NCBI GenBank assembly: GCA_030411725.1
Contig: MU839831.1
Coordinates: 806,001-870,000, forward strand
Origin: Echria macrotheca
Taxonomy: Eukaryota; Ascomycota; Sordariomycetes; Sordariales; Schizotheciaceae
Reading direction: 5' to 3'
Length of the DNA: 64,000 nt
In this document: positions 1-11,740 of the stretch, piece by piece
Layout: every line of letters begins with the position of its first letter
Numbering within the stretch: the first letter of the stretch is position 1
The notes under the pieces: model-generated
Database searches by the model: none
What the model saw: the letters and a program-made list of their open reading frames with translations, nothing else
What the model was told of the DNA's origin: nothing
Program-made: the position numbers and the translations under genes

Positions 1-198
1 GTTTTTCCCTTTCCCTTTCCCTCTTCTCTTCTGTCGGTAGCGGAGAGTGTATCTCTGTTTCTTTCGTGGATAAAAACACACAAAAGGTTTGTTGAGGAGT
101 GATTTGTTTCGAGCCTTTCCCTCCGCAATAGTGGAGATGTTTTGTTGTCACCCTCCTCCCCCCAAAAATGTAATGGCCTCCTATACGAGGAAGTCACA

Positions 199-2122
199 TC
201 ACCGAATTACTCCCCAATCCTGTAACCGACCGCCGCCGTCGCTGTCGTCTCTGGCCCCGGGTCTCTTGCCGAATACGTTCCAGAACCTCAACGTCTCGTC
301 GCCGGCGCCCGTCACAACCACTCGCCCGTCCGGGCTCATCGCCAGGTATAACACCCGGTACGTGTGACCCGTTAGGCTGGCCACCTGCGTCATCGAGGGA
401 TACTTCCACACCACGATCTGGTTCTGACTATAACCGTGTGTCGAGACGATTTCGTTCGAGTTCTTGGACCACGCAAGGTTGCAGACCTGGCTGCCGGTGT
501 CGATCTCGTTGATGACGGCCCCGCGGACCGTATCGTGAAAAATAATCCGACGGTCGGCCGTACCGCCTCCGGAAGCTAGGAGACCCCTCTGGTGCGGCGA
601 CCAGGCAATAGCCTTAACGGCCGCTGTGTGATCGGAAAACTTCCACAACGGGGTGTCGGATAGCTTGTCCCAGACCATAAGTTTGTTGTCGTTTCCACCA
701 CTCGCAAGTTGCCCATCCTCGCAGTTCCATTTCAAACCGCAGACTTCTTGCTTGTGTCCAACCAATTTCTTCAGCCACTGATCTGGCGCCCGAACGTCGC
801 GATGATAAATCAAACGGTCTCTAGAGCCAGATGTCAAAATGTGACTGTTCCACGCGAGCGATCCAACGCGGGCAGTGTGGCCCGTCATCGTTCTTAACCG
901 TCTCGTCTTTTCCGCGTCCCAAATCTGCACCAGTCCCTTCCCAGTGCCGATAGCAATGTGCGTCCCCTTTTGGATCCAGCTCACGCTCGTGACCGTGTCA
1001 TCCTCCAGGGTACACAGCTTGTTAACCCGACTTGTCTGGGCATTCCACATGTACACACTGGATCCGAGACCGACACCCAGCACGTTGGCACTGCCCCAGT
1101 CCACGAGGTTCAGGTAGAAATCATCAGCAAGCTCGGGGGCGTCGAGCACCTTGTATGGCACTTTGCTGACGGCCCGTGGTTGTCGTCTGGGGCTCAGCAA
1201 CATCTGCTGGCTGCCAAACCGGACAGGCGATAAGCTGTATACTTCTGACCGCGTATCTAGATTAGGTCCGTGGCGGCTTTGCGGGGTACGGTTTGGCGTC
1301 GGGTGACCCGCAATGCTGCTCTGATGTCGCGGCGAGACGTACGAAAACAGATTCTTGTGTGGTGTTGACGGGGTCAGAGTCGCAGGAAGCGAGGGCACAG
1401 GTCCGCTGTTCGGCGGAGTGTGCGATCTAGTTCCATCGTGGGGGTGTCCAACATGCGAGCCTGTTCGGCCGTGATCTGGACTCAAACTGAGCGGTGTTGC
1501 CTGTGGTATGGAATTCTCAAAAAGCTCAGCGCGCAACAAAGTCGAGAACGTCCGATTTGCTTCCTCAGCTGTCAAACTGTCAGCACCCGGTGGCAAGGGA
1601 AAATTGGCGCGAGACCTACTCTTTTGAAAATGCAGCTCTCCATGAGGGGTCCTCTTCTTCTGCCTAGAGGGCGTTGCGGGAGATCCATCCTCGTGCAGCA
1701 GGCTAAAGCTTGCCTGGAGATCCTGGCCTGACCGCGTCGGAATGAACCTGGGGGCAATTAGTTTAAGTCACCGAGCGCGACCATCAGAGATGAACTCACC
1801 TGTCACCGTTTATCCGCTGTCGCTTCCTATGCGGGCTGGCACCGGGCGTGCTGTCGCGATGAGATCTGCTCAATTCTCTCCGCAGCGCGTTGTCAACGGC
1901 GTCGGCATCGAGGGAGCTGTACCGACTAAGCTCCGGCCTCGAGCTCAGCCTCCCATTCCGGCCGCTGTCTCCTTGCCTAGCTTCCAGGCGCAATCGATCG
2001 GACGGGGGCGGGGGGGTCGCTATCCTGTTGGGAGTCGAGACGGTCGGGCTGTTGGATTCAATCGGCCGCTTGAGCGCCGCAGAAAGAGCGTGTCCGTTCG
2101 ACATGTCGCTGTTGATCCCCAT
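199..2122 (-). CDS. cdh1: APC/C activator Cdh1/Fzr1 (WD40)
   Basis: Substrate-recognition activator of the anaphase-promoting complex in late mitosis and G1. Model: exon 1 2122-1800, intron 1799-1748 (52 bp, GTGAGT...CAG), exon 2 1747-199; 623 aa. The intron splits the Arg codon of the C-box DRFIPTR (residues about 107-113), the element that contacts the APC/C. An unstructured Ser/Pro-rich stretch follows, then about seven WD40 blades (about 310-600; visible GH...WD units such as GHKQEV, MVWDKL, LRFWNVF). The protein ends in Ile-Arg, the classical IR tail that docks on APC/C TPR subunits. C-box, propeller and IR tail together distinguish Cdh1/Cdc20 from other WD40 proteins. The propeller sequence reads as Cdh1 rather than Cdc20 by family resemblance. 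Start is the first in-frame ATG. Ser/Thr-Pro sites in the N-terminal part would fit CDK control, which is inferred. Confidence 0.93.
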
Positions 2123-4561
2123 TGCTTCGGCGAAGCAACGAGGGCCAGCAATCGACTATTCTGATCCAATCACAAACACAGGGTCCGTTTTTCAGTCTGT
2201 TTGGCGTTGGGGTCGTCGGAAAATGCGGTGTTGCGAGCGGTCCTGGCGGAAAAGCACAAGAAACGCGAAGAGTGTAGAGGTAAAAATCTAGTGTTGCGGT
2301 CGCATGAGGCGGCTATCTCCATAAGAAGGTGGAATTATGGCGGGAAAAAAATGTCGGGGATTCTGTTGCGTCGGAGGTAGGGTCGGCGTCGATGATAACA
2401 AGCTGGGCGGCGGGGCGACGGAGGCGTGCAAGGTCGGCGCAAAGCTGTTGTGCTTGGTACCAATGAAAATAATGATGATGCGGATCAATCGCTCGCAAAG
2501 TCGGTGGTCGCTGGCTGCCCGCGAGGCAGTCTCAGGGAATCGGCGGCGGAGGCGATGGCGTCGAGGGTCGGCGGTGCGATGGTCATTGATTAGGAGGATG
2601 GAGGTTGGAAGACGGGAGACGGGAGACGGAGCGTGGATGCGAGGTGCAGGTGTGGAATCGGTTCGCCGTGTGCAGGTCGCGGCCACGGGCGAGACGGGCT
2701 GGGGGTCGCGCTACGCCGTTGATTAGCCGGGCGCACCACTATGGCGTGCACGGGCCATGCAAAACACCTGGGAGCTGCGGCCCCTGCACCTTCCAGCCAA
2801 AAAACTGTTGTGAAGCGCGCCTCGAGCAGTGAAACCCGGCGGCGCCTAACCCGCACTGCCCAGCACAACACTGCTGCTGCCCCGCCGTCTTCGAGAATGC
2901 AGTGTGCGCTGTCTCACACCTGTCCGATTGTCCAGACCAGCGGACCCTTTTTGCACACGTCTTGCACGTCTTTTACTCTCTTTACAATATCCGTATCCTC
3001 AATATTCATTCTCAAGATTCATTTACTATTTCTTATTTCCAAACCCGACCTGGAATGACATGCAACGCGTAACTTCCATGTTTATTGTGGGAGGCTGGCA
3101 GTCTGGAGCGACTCCACATCAATAGCAATCCCCCAGAGCCCAGAGCGAATTGATTCTGCACAGGCGAGCCCAACCCCTCCGCTCCCACTCGCTTGGTGGT
3201 GGGGACAGACTGCGCTGCAGAGCAGCCAGTGGGTTTGCGACAGGGAATCAACAGGTTTAGACCATGGGGTTTCGCGATGTTTGTTGTTGAGGAGCCCACG
3301 TCGGCCCGCATGAGGGGCCGCCGGCGGAGAACGCGGAGGTTTTCCACAGGGAAGGCCCCTATCTCGACTGCCGGATTTGGAGCTTGTTGTTGTTTTGGTG
3401 TCTTGCCCAGGCCCAGCACGGTCGCGGTCTGAAAGCGCCGACTGGCTGGCCTTGCGCGGGTCTGCATTCAGGGGGCCGTTGAGCGGCCCCGCAGAAGATT
3501 GGACGCGCTGTGGCACGTCACCGCGCGTGTGGTTCGTGTTCTTCCATTAAACCCCGGTCTAACTCGTTCTGGCCCGACGGCTCTTCTCATTCCACGTTCG
3601 GCGCAGCAGCTGATGAGCACGGCGGGAGCACGGAGTAGGTACCCTCGTGCGGTGTAATGTATGGCAGATGATCTGCCAGATGAGATCAGTTGAGGAGGCC
3701 CTCGGGGTTGCCATGAGACCCTGCATTAGCAGTCCACAGACCAGGAAGGCTGGTTGATTCCAAAACCTCGTGAGTGACACTGCCGCCTGGAGAATTAAAC
3801 TCTAAATTCTGTGCAACTACATGCTGAAGTTCGAGACTCAGCGTATCCACTTATTCCAGGGGCGGTGCTGTCTGTCTCTGTTCTGGTAATTCATTTTGTT
3901 CAACCATCTCGACTTGGCGTTGTAAAAGATCCCAAGTGCAGACTATCGCAGCCACATGTGTCTGATCAACTGTTGAGGTGGTTCTCGTTCACCTCGGTGA
4001 CAGAATCTTGGCCGAATAAACTGCAATCCCTGAATGACTGTTGAGTGATTCTTCGCCAACCCGAAGTGACGCTGCAGCTTGTAGCTATTTTCTCCCCTTC
4101 TATCGAAGAGACTTGCACAGCCCTCATGCAAAACAGTCGACAGCTTGCTTGCTTCTTGCTGCAAACCTAGCAACACCTTGCAATACCTAGCTTGTGGTAA
4201 CCAGTGTTATCAATCACGTAAAGCCTGGAATCCAACTCGAGCTGAATAGAATCTGAATCTAAATCCAGGACAATCCAGACAGGTCTAGATGCTAACGAAG
4301 CTCGTGGTTGAAGTTTGCAGTCAGCGATGTAATGTCATGGCTTTCTGAGCTATATTTACCAGAGTTGCTTAACTACCTACTTGACTGATTGGCAAGTTGT
4401 GCATGTGTTTCACTTTTTCTAATAAATACCGGGGATCACTCCCATTTGCTTCCAGGATCTTTTTTCTTTCCTGCCAGCTCGAAAAACCAGACCAGACATC
4501 ATCAGATCTTTGTTTCATCCACACAACACTTGATGTCAATACCTTTCCATCGCGAGCCTAC
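2123..4561. other. Intergenic, divergent promoter region
   Basis: About 2.4 kb between the divergent cdh1 and the small ORF at 4562. Several overlapping open frames occur on both strands around 2300-3500, but they lack homology-like composition and often lack an ATG, so I read them as chance frames in GC-rich DNA. A pyrimidine-rich stretch at about 2960-3050 resembles a fungal promoter or leader. No RNA gene seen. Confidence 0.5.
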
Positions 4562-4888
4562 ATGTCTATACAGCCACCAGCAGCAGCTGGCACAACTGGT
4601 ACCATAGGTGCTGACGAGATCGCTGATCGCATGCGTGCCCTATCTCTACGTCTCGAGCGGGTCACAACCGGATCGGTTGACTTTACGCTATTGAATGCCA
4701 AGGTTGCTGCGTTTAGGGAGATGAGGGATCGACTGAGGACCATGGAAGCTGCTATGGTCGGGAAGACGAACGGCTCATGGGAACCCATCGAGGAGATGCG
4801 TGATGAGGTCAACGACGCGTTTGAGGAATGCTGGACGATTCTCGATGAAATCATGAGGGAGGTCGAGGGGCAAAAACCCACGACATGA
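4562..4888 (+). CDS. Small hypothetical protein, helical
   Basis: Single-exon ORF of 108 aa. I start at the ATG of MSIQPPAAAG because the open frame upstream of it is Cys/Phe/Ser-rich and does not look coding, and the sequence before it looks like leader. From residue 20 on it is charged and amphipathic (ADEIADRMRALSLRLERV, then FREMRDRLRTMEAAM, then EEMRDEVNDAFEECW), suggesting two or three helices. No signal peptide, TM segment or known motif recognised. A perfect hairpin lies 223 bp past the stop. Possibly a lineage-restricted gene. Composition supports coding, but no family supports it. Confidence 0.55.
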   Translation: MSIQPPAAAGTTGTIGADEIADRMRALSLRLERVTTGSVDFTLLNAKVAAFREMRDRLRTMEAAMVGKTNGSWEPIEEMRDEVNDAFEECWTILDEIMREVEGQKPTT

Positions 4889-5538
4889 AAACGCTGCCCT
4901 GTGGACGGCAGGACATGAAGAGATGAATTTCTCTGGTAGGGACTAAAAGTTTCAAAAATAAGATACTAACTGCAAATAGAACCGGGAGCCGATGTTGATC
5001 CAGGCTGTACCTGACTATAATAGCCAGCCGCGTGGATTCGGGATGCATAGGTAACTTGACAGTCACGAGCCTGCTGGACCTAACTCGTGCTGGCATATAT
5101 CCACAGTTAGGATTCTAAGGTGCTGACCTTAGAATTCTGGCAATCCTTTTGGAAGGCTGGTCGATTGGGTGTGGGTCTGGTTGAAAGTCGTCACATTGAC
5201 AAGATATGTCTATCCGTATACTGGATTTTGTAAAAGGGGAGAGGGTTTGAAACGGTCTGGATGAGCGAGCGGCGTTAAGTGCTGTTATCATGGCAGCTTT
5301 ATATGGACATATCAGTCACATCCCGTCGCACAGAATGTTGTCCGGAGGTGTGCAACAGAGAGCTCCCCTGGCTACGCCGTTGTGCACCCAGGATGGAACG
5401 AGTGACACGACGAGATACCGAGACATGTCAAACCGGCCTGCGAAGCTTTGAAAGGACGGGGATATTTTGACGGACACGGTACCAATTCGCCAAATCTGTT
5501 GTTTGTGTAGAGCGATCCGTCTGACCCCTCTCTTAAAG
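4889..5538. other. Intergenic region with a hairpin
   Basis: About 650 bp between two plus-strand genes. It should hold the 3' end of the small gene and the promoter/leader of the DUF3431 gene. The only structure I see is the inverted repeat at 5112-5135. Confidence 0.45.
5112..5135. repeat. Perfect 10-bp inverted repeat (hairpin)
   Basis: ATTCTAAGGT, loop GCTG, ACCTTAGAAT: ten perfect base pairs with a 4-nt loop. It lies downstream of the small gene at 4562-4888 and upstream of the DUF3431 gene. A role in 3'-end formation or as a protein-binding palindrome is only inference. Confidence 0.6.
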
Positions 5539-7252
5539 ATGTTCCCCGGGGCACCGCCGGCCCTCCGCGTTGCCCTCCGCCACCGAAGGGGGGCTATCTT
5601 GTGTTTTGGGCTGCTTGCTTTCTTCCTCTTACTCTGCCAGCAGTCTCAAACACCACCCCCTTCGAGACCCCCCGAGGATATCACGCTGATCTATCCCGAC
5701 CCGACGAGTTATCCCAACCTCTTCGACATCAGCGTTACCGCTCCTCCTGTCTTTCTGATTCCCCGAGCGAGTGTTACATCCCCGCCGCCTACCATCCACC
5801 AAAACCAAACCGGGACACGTAAACCACCGAGCAAGGTGGTGATAATGGCCCGCACCAGCGGCGAGGACACATCTTGGATCGACGAGCCCGCCGACCCGTC
5901 CTCGCCATCGTCGCCCTCCCTCCGAACAGCCTGGTCAATGCAGCTCTACACGACCGACACCCTCTCCATCCCCGGACCGCACACGCCTTTGAACAAGGGC
6001 CGCGAGGCAATGGCCTATCTGGGGTATGTCATCGACCACTACGACGCCCTCCCCGACCTCATGCTCTTCCTACATTCCCACCGCAGCTCATGGCACGACA
6101 ACCTGTTCGGGCTCGACGCCGTGGCCATGCTCAGACGGCTGCGTCTCGACGAGGTGATGAGCCGCGAGAATGGCTATGTCAATCTGCGCTGTGGTTGGGA
6201 CCCCGGGTGTCCGGACCACATACACCCGCACGACACGCTTGTCGACGTCAACAAGCCCGAGCAGGCCGTGTTCGGGTCGGCCTGGCGCGAGATTTTCCCG
6301 CTCGACGAGGTGCCGGGGGTTCTCTCGCAGCCGTGCTGTGCGCAGTTCGCCGTGACAAGGGAAGCGGTCCGGACGAGGGCGAGGGCCGAGTATGTGTTGC
6401 TGAGGGACTGGCTGATGGGGACCGAGCTGGAGGATCTGGTCAGTGGCCGGGTGTTGGAGTATGTTTATCAGTGAGGCCCCCTTTTCCCGTTACCTTATCC
6501 CAGTCACATATCCCCCGTCTCTTCCGCTTTTCTCTATCCCCACTACCACTATCATCCTGCCCCCTTCCCAATCATCTTCCTCCCCAGACAAAAGATCACT
6601 AAAGGCCCCCTTCATATCGAAAAGATCCATCGTTTGTACTAACACAACAAACTCAGATGTAATGTTCCCCCCACCCTCTCGTTCGCCGACCCCTACATTA
6701 GCCCTCCCGATACCTCCATAGCCAAAGCGCCGCTGAAATACACAAAACCACCAACAATAAACCGTAGGAAAAAAAAGGGGGGGTAAACACTAACCAGAAA
6801 GAAATATAGACATCTTCACCAAAACCCCAACCTACTGCCCAGACGAGGAAAACTGCTACTGCGCCCTCTACTCCATCTGCTTCCCCACCAGCGCCGACTA
6901 CCGCACCTTCATGGACAAGGTGGCGCGGTGGAACGAGCTCAACAACGAGGTCTACGAGTTCGCCTCGGAGCCATCTGTACCATTCAATTCGGACGGCATC
7001 AACGAGCTGGTCGACCTGGTCCTTGGCCATCATCCCCCAAGAAATCTCACTGATATTTTGGTCGAGAAGGGCATCATCCTCACCGCATCATCATCATCTA
7101 ACGAAAACGGCAAGGAGGTGAGTGACGAGAAGAATGGTGGACTGATACAAAAGCTAGGCCGGATTGTCGAGATCTCCAAGGAGCTGAGGGAGTTGGGCCC
7201 GTGGCTTGGTGCGAAGCAGGACGAGGTACTCAACAGGGAAGGAACCCCATGA
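5539..7252 (+). CDS. DUF3431 family membrane-anchored protein
   Basis: Fungal DUF3431 protein of unknown function, predicted single-pass type II. Model: exon 1 5539-6470, intron 6471-6801, exon 2 6802-7252; 460 aa. The first ATG of the frame is at 5539; upstream the frame has only a TTG. A basic stretch (RVALRHRRG) precedes a hydrophobic anchor at about residues 19-33. The conserved block follows: YVIDHYD-LP, FLHSHRSSWHD, VNLRCGWDPGCPDHI, FPLDEVPGVLSQPCCAQFAV, then the C-terminal YCPDEENCYCALYSICF cysteine cluster encoded after the intron. The cluster following SGRVLEY is what family members show, which ties the two exons together. The 331-bp intron is much longer than its neighbours; a competing GTATGT donor exists at 6459, so the exact junction is less certain than the exon pairing. 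The tail (about residues 350-460) is poorly conserved and charged. Confidence 0.8.
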
Positions 7253-7467
7253 CCCATATTCTAGTATTGGCACGTCCTGAGGTACGGATAATCACCAACC
7301 ACGGCGGGTGTGTCATGTACGCGATAGAAAACGCTGTATGGACTCGATTCCATAAATACAAGCCTGGTATGTGTATGCCCAAATCTAAGGATAAAGCCAT
7401 GTAAATGCTCCCGCTGGGTTCCGTATCCCGTTCCGACGCCGACGCCTGACAACAACGCAAAAAAACC

Positions 7468-8463
7468 TTATGCCACGAGGACTTTGATTACCATGATGGC
7501 TAGCAGCACCGCTATCACCATGATCAACCGGTCCAGCCATGCCGGCACCCCATCATTTGATACCCTCGCCTGCTGCAGTTGCGGCGGCTGCACCGGTAAT
7601 GGAACCGTCCTGGTCGGTTGTGGCGGAACATTCTGCACCGGCCGCGCCCGTAACGACACCGTCCCCTCCGCAACCACTGGTGCCGTCTGCACGAACCCCT
7701 CCGCCAGCTCTGCACTCTCAGCATCCATCCCATTCTCCGTCTTCTCCCCTGGTGGTGGTGGTGGTGCGCCACCCGCAGCAGTCGCCGCCGCCGCAGCAGC
7801 AGCCTCCATCTCATCACGAAACCCCATCTTCAACTCGCTCGGCACCTCCACCTCGACGGCAGCAGCACCACTCCCTCCCTCGCCAGCAGCATGCTCCCTC
7901 GCCGCCTCCTCGCACTCCCTGATAATCTCCCCATTCGTCCTTCCGCACGCCGGACAGCGATAGGCATGCGACTCGGCCGCGAGCCTGCGGCGCACGGCAT
8001 CCGTCGTGTCCAATCCCCCAAGCTGGCCGCGGGCGTCCGTCTCCATGAACGACCGCAGCGCGACGAGCGCGGTGCGCAGGCCCCAGGCGGGCTGCCACGT
8101 CTCCTCGTGGTGCCCGCTGATAGACAGGCAGATCTCGCGGTTCGTCTCGAAGCGGCCCGACGGCGTGACGAAGCGGAACGACGGCGGCTTGAGCGGGTAG
8201 GCTGGCGGCAGGACGATGCGGCCGTGGTAGATGCCGCCCGCGTAGACGGACCCCGGCGGGCCGCGCAGCGTGAAGTGCCATTCGAAGAGGTCTGTCTCGA
8301 GCGGCGTGGCGGTGTAGTCGGCTGATGGGGACGTGGAGAGTTCTTGCGCCTCACGGACTGTGTGTGTGTGGTAAGATAAGGGTTAGTTATTTGGATGCTA
8401 GAGAGGCGACTTACGAATGCGCCGGATGGTGGGCGACTTGGAATTAATCTTGGATGTTGTCAT
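7468..8463 (-). CDS. ubc6: ER tail-anchored ubiquitin-conjugating enzyme Ubc6 (UBE2J-type)
   Basis: E2 enzyme of ER-associated degradation, working with Doa10-type E3 ligases on the cytosolic ER face. Model: exon 1 8463-8415, intron 8414-8358 (57 bp), exon 2 8357-7468; 312 aa. The UBC fold covers about residues 8-160. The catalytic Cys is about C93 in REICLSISGHH. As in the UBE2J/Ubc6 group, the HPN motif of other E2s is absent and TPSGRF stands at that place. A low-complexity Ala/Pro-rich linker (about 190-280) leads to a C-terminal hydrophobic anchor (about 289-310) ending two residues from the terminus, a tail anchor. The split after the first 16 codons gives SPTIRRILREAQEL, the expected N-terminus. 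Divergent from the palmitoyltransferase gene across 691 bp. Confidence 0.93.
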
Positions 8464-9154
8464 GGTCGACATGAGAATAGATGAGAACAAAGTTAGGATG
8501 TAAACATAGATAAGGGTCGATTTAAGAAAGAGGTGGTTGGCTCTATGTTGCTGCTGATCTAGGATGACGATTCAAGGGGTGTCGTGTTGAAGTGGCAGTG
8601 GCAGTGGTGTGGTGGTGGTTGCGAGCTGATGACGGAGCTTTTGATGGCCGCAGCGGCACGGCGCCTCCCTGCAACCTGCCAGATTGCACAAACCGGGCGC
8701 CGGGGACAGCCCCGCCATCGGCGCGAAACATGGCGTCCATCTTCGAAACAGACGGTAGAACAAAGAAAGGAAAAGTTACTCAGGCATATTTTTTTTCTTT
8801 TCGTGGATATAGATTTCAAGTTCAACGATATATTAGCTCTGCCTCCATTCTATGCAGCTTACAGCTTCCAGCTTCTCGAACACGGCGATCTGGAGGAGCC
8901 ACTGCGGGGCGTCAAGAAAAGCCCCTGAAGACAGACAGCCTTGATCAAACGGATGTGGCCCGAGCGAGCCGGAAGTCACATCCCGGCCGCCCAACGAACT
9001 CGCTTGAACGCAGTCGGCATCCTGGCGCTGGATGGGTCCCCATAATCCCGATCGATCCACCAACTCCTTTTCCGTCTTCACCTCCGACCTCAACTCCAGA
9101 TTTCCGCCCGATGGCCCGGTAGCACACTCTTTTTTTTCTTTCAACATCTACCGA
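8464..9154. promoter_or_regulatory. Divergent promoter region ubc6 / pfa3
   Basis: 691 bp between the two start codons, transcribed outwards in both directions. A CAACTCC/TTTTTC pyrimidine-rich tract precedes the plus-strand start. No specific factor site identified with confidence. Confidence 0.5.
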
Positions 9155-11036
9155 ATGGATGCGACTGGGTCGCTGGTGCCCTCGTCGTCTCCCGCCATGT
9201 CGCGCCGTTGCGCTCGCAAGATTGAGCGATCGTGCTGCGCTGCGGCCACGTACTTTCCCCTGCTCTTCGTCTACGGCCTGACTACCTGGGCCGTCTTTGT
9301 CGTTGTCTCCCTCAGCTCGGTGCCCTCCAAGGTCTCATGGCTCGGTGTGTTGGCGCATGTTTCTGCATCTGCATATGTAGCTCGCACTAACACCAGTTTC
9401 TCTCCATGTAGGCAAGTCCTCGGCCTTTGTCTCGATCGCCCTCTACCTCCTCCTCAACTGGTGCTACACCACGGCCGTCTTCACCCCTCCCGGCAGCACC
9501 ACCAACGACAACGGCTACAGCACCCTCCCGACCCACGCCGCCCCCGTCGCCACGTCCTTCACCGTCAAGTCCAATGGCGAGCTGCGCTTCTGCAAGAAGT
9601 GCCAGGCCCGCAAGCCCGACCGTGCCCACCACTGCTCTACTTGCCGCCGCTGCGTCCTCAAGATGGACCACCACTGCCCTTGGCTGGCCACCTGCATCGG
9701 CTTGCGCAACCACAAGGCCTTTCTGCTCTTCCTGATATACACTACCCTGTTTAGCACATTTGCCTTTGCCACCTCGGGCTCGTGGGTCTGGGCCGAGATC
9801 ATGAGCGACACCACGTACGTCGAGACGCTGATGCCCATCAACTACATAATGCTGTCGGTGGTTGCTGGTATTATCGCCATCGTGGTTGGCGCTTTTACCG
9901 GCTGGCATATCTACCTGGCCTCGCGCGGCCAGACTACGATCGAATGTCTCGAAAAGACGCGCTACCTCTCGCCCCTGCGCCGCTCCATGCAGCAGACATT
10001 TATCAACCAGCATACGCCCGGACAGGGTGTTTCCCTGCCAAAATACGGCCAGCAGCTGCTGGATATCCATCAGAATGCGCTGCCAGGCATCACCCGACCT
10101 GAGGAGGGCGAGGAGTTCCGGTCCGCCTCGGGTTTCACAGACTCTGCCGTGTCCAGCGCCAGTCCGGAGCTTCAAGCAGGGTCTCGCCGTTTTACCTACG
10201 ACGAAATGGAACGATACCGTGCCAGGAAGCGCTACGAGGAGTACCTGGACGAAGAGGACTCGACGAAACTCCCCAACGCATTTGATCTCGGACCGCGCCG
10301 CAACCTCCTGCACCTTTTTGGTCCTTCACCCTGGCTCTGGGGGTTACCAGTCTGTAACACGACCGGCGACGGGTGGAGCTGGGAGCCGAACCCGAAGTGG
10401 ATCGAGGCCCGCGAGCGGCTCGCCAACGAGCGACAAGAGCAGCGCGAGCGCGAACGTGCCGCCGGATGGGGCGCCGAAGACACGCCGGTTCAAACACCGA
10501 CGTGGCCGCCGGCCCAACAACCACAGGGCGGTGCGGGCCGCCACTTTCTGCAGCCGTCGCACAGCAGCAGCAACACGTCGAGCTCGAGCCATACCTACTC
10601 GGCCTCGAACCCGAGCCTCCACCCGAGTCTCTCTCCTGGCCGTAGGACACCCTCGAAAGCTGACCGCATCCTTGGCCGCGACCCGACCATGTACTCGGAT
10701 GATTTTCCCGGAGGCGGCCGGGACGCTGTCTCGATGCGCCGGCTTTCTCCTACCGGACGTGCGCTAGACGATCTCGAGTACGACGATGGGGAGGATGATC
10801 TCATGGGGGACGGGAGGACGCAGAAGGAGCAGGAACAGGCCGAGGCTGAACAGCGCGCAATGAATGTCGTCACGAACGGGCGGTGGGCGCGCGGCGGGGC
10901 GAGTAGTTTTCTGGGGAGAGGGGGGGGATTGGTCAGTCCGACGACGCCTCCTGCTGGTGCTGGTACCATGAGTAGTGGTCCTGGTGCTGGTGGTCTGGGG
11001 AGTAAGCGGTTTGAGGAGGATGATGGTGTCGATTGA
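9155..11036 (+). CDS. pfa3: DHHC palmitoyltransferase, PFA3-like
   Basis: Protein S-palmitoyltransferase; the yeast Pfa3 relative acylates Vac8 at the vacuole. Model: exon 1 9155-9344, intron 9345-9411 (67 bp, CACTAAC branch), exon 2 9412-11036; 604 aa. Two hydrophobic helices lie at about 20-90, then the cysteine-rich domain (CKKCQARKPDRAHHCSTCRRCVLKMDHHCPW; catalytic DHHC at about 149-152) and two more helices (about 165-245), the four-TM DHHC layout. The TTxE motif is visible as QTTIECLE just after the last helix. The C-terminal half (about 280-604) is a disordered, Ser/Gly/Arg-rich extension longer than in yeast. It contains a short conserved block (NAFDLGPRRNLLHLFGPSPWLW, with PaCCT-like position) before the disordered tail. 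Substrate is inferred from family membership. Confidence 0.92.
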
Positions 11037-11184
11037 TCTTTTTGGGGGGAGGGGATTTGTTTGGTGCGTGTGAGATACATATAAGTCTGATATATAAAAC
11101 GGATGGGGGGGCCTGCATGGATGGCGTTTTTTGTTATTTTTGGGGCGTTTGTTCTTTGCTTTTACCTACCTACGGGGTATTTCT

Positions 11185-11210
11185 GGAGCGAGCGAGCGAG
11201 CAAGCAAGCG
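11185..11210. repeat. GAGC tetranucleotide microsatellite
   Basis: Run of GAGC units passing into AAGC units, followed directly by repeated TAGTG. It is in the presumed 3' UTR or downstream of pfa3. Confidence 0.7.
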
Positions 11211-11718
11211 TCGTGTAGTGTAGTGTAGGGGGGAAGGAGGGCATTTGAAAGATGGCGTGTAATCTAGACTTGACATACCTAGGAGATACCAAGATGCTTT
11301 TACTTTTGAGAGAGAGAGAGCAAGCTCTGGGTAAATGGAAGGATTATCAATTTATTGATTTATTCGGGGACAGACATCTGGATCATTTCAAAACATTTGT
11401 TGAGAAGGTGGGTAGGTAAGGTAGGTAAATAGTAGGTAGGGTTGGCTGGACAGGCAAATAGGCAAGGTGGACAGACACACTGGAGACAACACGACAGTAT
11501 GACGCGGATATGACTTTAGCTTTTTGTTACTTTACCATGCATGAATGACCCCATTTTCCGTATTTCTGTCCAATGTATGTCTACATTTATTTCTGTCAGG
11601 CAACAGACATATGAGGAGAGAAAAGGGGCGAGGTTTGGAAAAGCGAGGGATTGGACTTGCTCACTCATCTCATGTATGTAGTAGGTAAAGGTGTGTACAG
11701 CACCTCATCACTCAGCTA

Positions 11719-11740
11719 GTTAGCTACTCGTGTAGCTAAC
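11719..11740. repeat. Perfect 9-bp inverted repeat (hairpin)
   Basis: GTTAGCTAC, loop TCGT, GTAGCTAAC. It lies between two convergent genes, directly followed by an ATAC-type microsatellite. Confidence 0.6.

Noticed and set aside
3033..3516. Two overlapping 144-residue minus frames in the cdh1 upstream region
   Set aside because: Both have Arg/Ser/Pro-rich content in different registers and no splice or family support.
9387..10313. 308-residue minus frame opposite pfa3
   Set aside because: Antisense shadow of the DHHC gene.
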